A stretch of DNA of 7,051 bases, from the NCBI GenBank assembly GCA_031265635.1, contig JAISCK010000026.1, forward strand, positions 1 through 7,051. The letters run 5' to 3'. How positions within the stretch are numbered: position 1 is the stretch's first letter; each line of letters starts with the position of its first letter. Shown here in pieces: positions 6,172-7,051 of this stretch. This DNA comes from Spirochaetaceae bacterium. GTDB lineage: Bacteria; Spirochaetota; Spirochaetia; Treponematales; Breznakiellaceae. The position numbers and the translations under genes are program-made. Below the pieces are notes generated by a model that was given only the letters and a program-made list of their open reading frames with translations, ran no database searches and was not told the DNA's origin.

Positions 6172-6841
6172 AACTTAATACAAGATTCCGCAGTGTACGA
6201 TAGCCGGAAAACACTATATCCGCCCCGCCTGTTCGCCACAGGGACGGAGTGCGTATGAGGGCGGTTTTCATTCCCACGCCCTTTGCCCCCAGTATATCAT
6301 AGGATATGCTGTTTCCCACATAAAGAATACGGGAAGTATCCTCGCCCAGGGCCCCGGCAAGCTCCAGAAAAGGTTCCGGCGCGGGCTTGAGCCTGCCCGA
6401 AGTTTCGGAACAGAGCACGGCGTCAAAAAGCCCGCCCAGGCCCAGGTATTCAAGTTTACGTTCAGGGGGAAAATCGGACAGAAGCCCCAGCTTGAGCCCG
6501 GCGTCCCGCAGTGCCGCAAGGCTTTCCTTTACATGGGCGTACAGTTTGATTTTTCGAAACAGGGGCTCCCAGCCCCGGTATATAAGTTTTTCGGTCTTTT
6601 CCCTGACAATGGCCGGGTCATCCTTGAGGAGTTCGGCCATCAGCCTTGCCTGAAGCTCATAAAACCCCGCGGCGTCCCCGCTTTTTTCCACGGCGGAACG
6701 GAGCATTTCCCTGGCCCTGCCCATAGCGACGAGAAGCCGGTGTTCCTTCAGGGTAAAAAAGACCAGTTGAAGGTAAAAACGGTAGTTGGGATAAAGGGTT
6801 CCGTCCAGGTCAAAAGCGACAGCCCCCAGGGATTCTCTCAT
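6170..6841 (-). CDS. HAD-superfamily hydrolase, phosphatase-like (223 aa)
   Basis: The four HAD motifs are present in order. Motif I is FDLDGTLYP, with nucleophile Asp11 and acid/base Asp13. Motif II is LLSD, with Ser122. Motif III is Lys152 in GRLKPAPEPF. Motif IV is VGNSISYDILGAK, with Asp182. Residues about 18-100 form a helical C1-type cap, so a small phosphorylated metabolite is the likely substrate class (phosphoglycolate-phosphatase or nucleotidase style); the exact substrate cannot be read. In motif IV the first acid of the common GDSxxxD is Asn177, a tolerated variant, with Mg2+ binding left to Asp182. Cytoplasmic, no signal. It is first in a two-gene operon with the coiled-coil gene seven bases downstream. 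The start is fixed because motif I lies at residue 11 and an in-frame TAG lies five codons upstream, yet no clear Shine-Dalgarno precedes the ATG. Fold is firm; function is generic. Confidence 0.93.
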   Translation of the reverse strand: MRESLGAVAFDLDGTLYPNYRFYLQLVFFTLKEHRLLVAMGRAREMLRSAVEKSGDAAGFYELQARLMAELLKDDPAIVREKTEKLIYRGWEPLFRKIKLYAHVKESLAALRDAGLKLGLLSDFPPERKLEYLGLGGLFDAVLCSETSGRLKPAPEPFLELAGALGEDTSRILYVGNSISYDILGAKGVGMKTALIRTPSLWRTGGADIVFSGYRTLRNLVLS

Positions 6842-6847
6842 ACAATC

Positions 6848-6880
6848 TTTATACTATAAGAAGAATCATGTTGTCCACAA
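6848..6880 (-). promoter_or_regulatory. Possible promoter of the HAD / coiled-coil operon, abutting the start codon
   Basis: Two overlapping readings exist on the minus strand. TGGACA (6877-6872) with TATAAA (6853-6848) has an 18-base spacer. TTGTGG (6880-6875) with TATAGT (6858-6853) has a 16-base spacer. Either puts transcription start within about 0-6 bases of the ATG at 6841, implying a near-leaderless mRNA. The -35 boxes are weak, so a promoter further upstream, beyond the divergent gene's start, is an alternative. Confidence 0.35.
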
Positions 6881-6915
6881 AGGCGGCTGCTTTGCCGGCA
6901 GGCTATATAGGCCCT

Positions 6916-6940
6916 TCTCTTTTACCGATAAGTGAAGAGA
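6916..6940 (+). other. Weak hairpin bordering the ribosome binding site of the divergent gene
   Basis: TCTCTT (6916-6921) is complementary to AAGAGA (6935-6940) around a 13-base loop. The 3' arm shares its last base with the AGGAG at 6940-6944 that serves the ATG at 6953. It may modestly affect ribosome access; the stem is short and A/T-rich. No convincing promoter for the plus-strand gene was seen in 6842-6952; TATATA at 6904-6909 has no matching -35 box. Confidence 0.2.
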
Positions 6941-6952
6941 GGAGTCCCCGGA

Positions 6953-7051
6953 ATGATGAAATTTTGCCGTTTATACGATATATTGAAAGTAATGGCGGTT
7001 TTGATGCGTAAAAATATGGTTCTTTTGGGTATATGCCTCTTTTTTGCCCCC
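6953..7051 (+). CDS. Start of an unrecognised exported or membrane protein (33 codons, cut by the window edge)
   Basis: A good ribosome binding site (AGGAG, 6940-6944) lies eight bases before a double ATG (6953 and 6956). The frame stays open to the window end. The 33 visible residues contain a basic patch and a hydrophobic run, RKNMVLLGICLFFAP (19-33), typical of a signal peptide or first membrane helix. The real start could be an internal Met, notably residue 18 (codon at 7004), which would give a more standard short signal peptide but has a poorer ribosome binding site. It is divergent from the HAD operon, with 111 bases between the two start codons. Too little is visible to name a family. 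Confidence 0.6.
   Translation, partial: MMKFCRLYDILKVMAVLMRKNMVLLGICLFFAP

Noticed and set aside
6904..6909. TATATA as a -10 box for the plus-strand gene at 6953
   Set aside because: No -35-like hexamer at 15-19 bases upstream; it sits in a short palindromic stretch and is not convincing as a promoter.

Overview
The window is about 7 kb of bacterial chromosome, above 50% GC by eye. It carries four genes on the minus strand (one cut by the left edge) and the first 33 codons of a divergent plus-strand gene cut by the right edge. The long membrane-anchored coiled-coil protein with a C-terminal helix-turn-helix resembles a type common in spirochaetes. Together with the flavin-dependent lipoprotein reductases, this suggests an anaerobic Treponema-like organism of a gut or similar habitat. 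This is inferred from gene style; there is no rRNA or marker gene to confirm it. No mobile element, CRISPR array, tRNA or rRNA was seen.

Left half (1-3121): two exported flavoproteins of the fumarate-reductase / flavocytochrome c FAD-binding family, each its own transcription unit read leftwards. The upstream one (1015-2991) is complete: a Sec-type lipoprotein with an FMN-binding domain carrying an ApbE-type flavinylation motif, then a FAD-dependent reductase domain. It has a near-consensus promoter (3093-3121) and a terminator (930-964). The second (1-497, partial) has a twin-arginine signal combined with a lipobox, and no FMN-binding domain at its N-terminus. Between them lies a 517-base leader and regulatory region with a good promoter (794-822), a possible short leader-peptide ORF (661-747) and a strong hairpin plus U-tract (611-653) lying before the second gene. 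This is the layout of a transcription attenuator. A similar AT-rich sequence overlaps both flavoprotein promoters in opposite orientations and could be a shared operator.

Right half (3151-6841): a HAD-family phosphatase-like gene and the 1003-residue coiled-coil gene form a tight two-gene operon. The stop codon of the first overlaps the ribosome binding site of the second. The HAD gene has no clear ribosome binding site and its best promoter sits almost on the start codon, so its transcript may be near-leaderless. At 6842-6952 is a short divergent intergenic region, then a plus-strand gene whose visible start looks like a signal peptide or membrane segment.

How the parts work together: the two flavoproteins probably act outside the cytoplasmic membrane as terminal reductases for small unsaturated organic acceptors. 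Their substrates cannot be read from the sequence, and the complete one lacks several of the usual fumarate-site residues. The coiled-coil operon appears to be a separate cell-architecture or motility-type unit.
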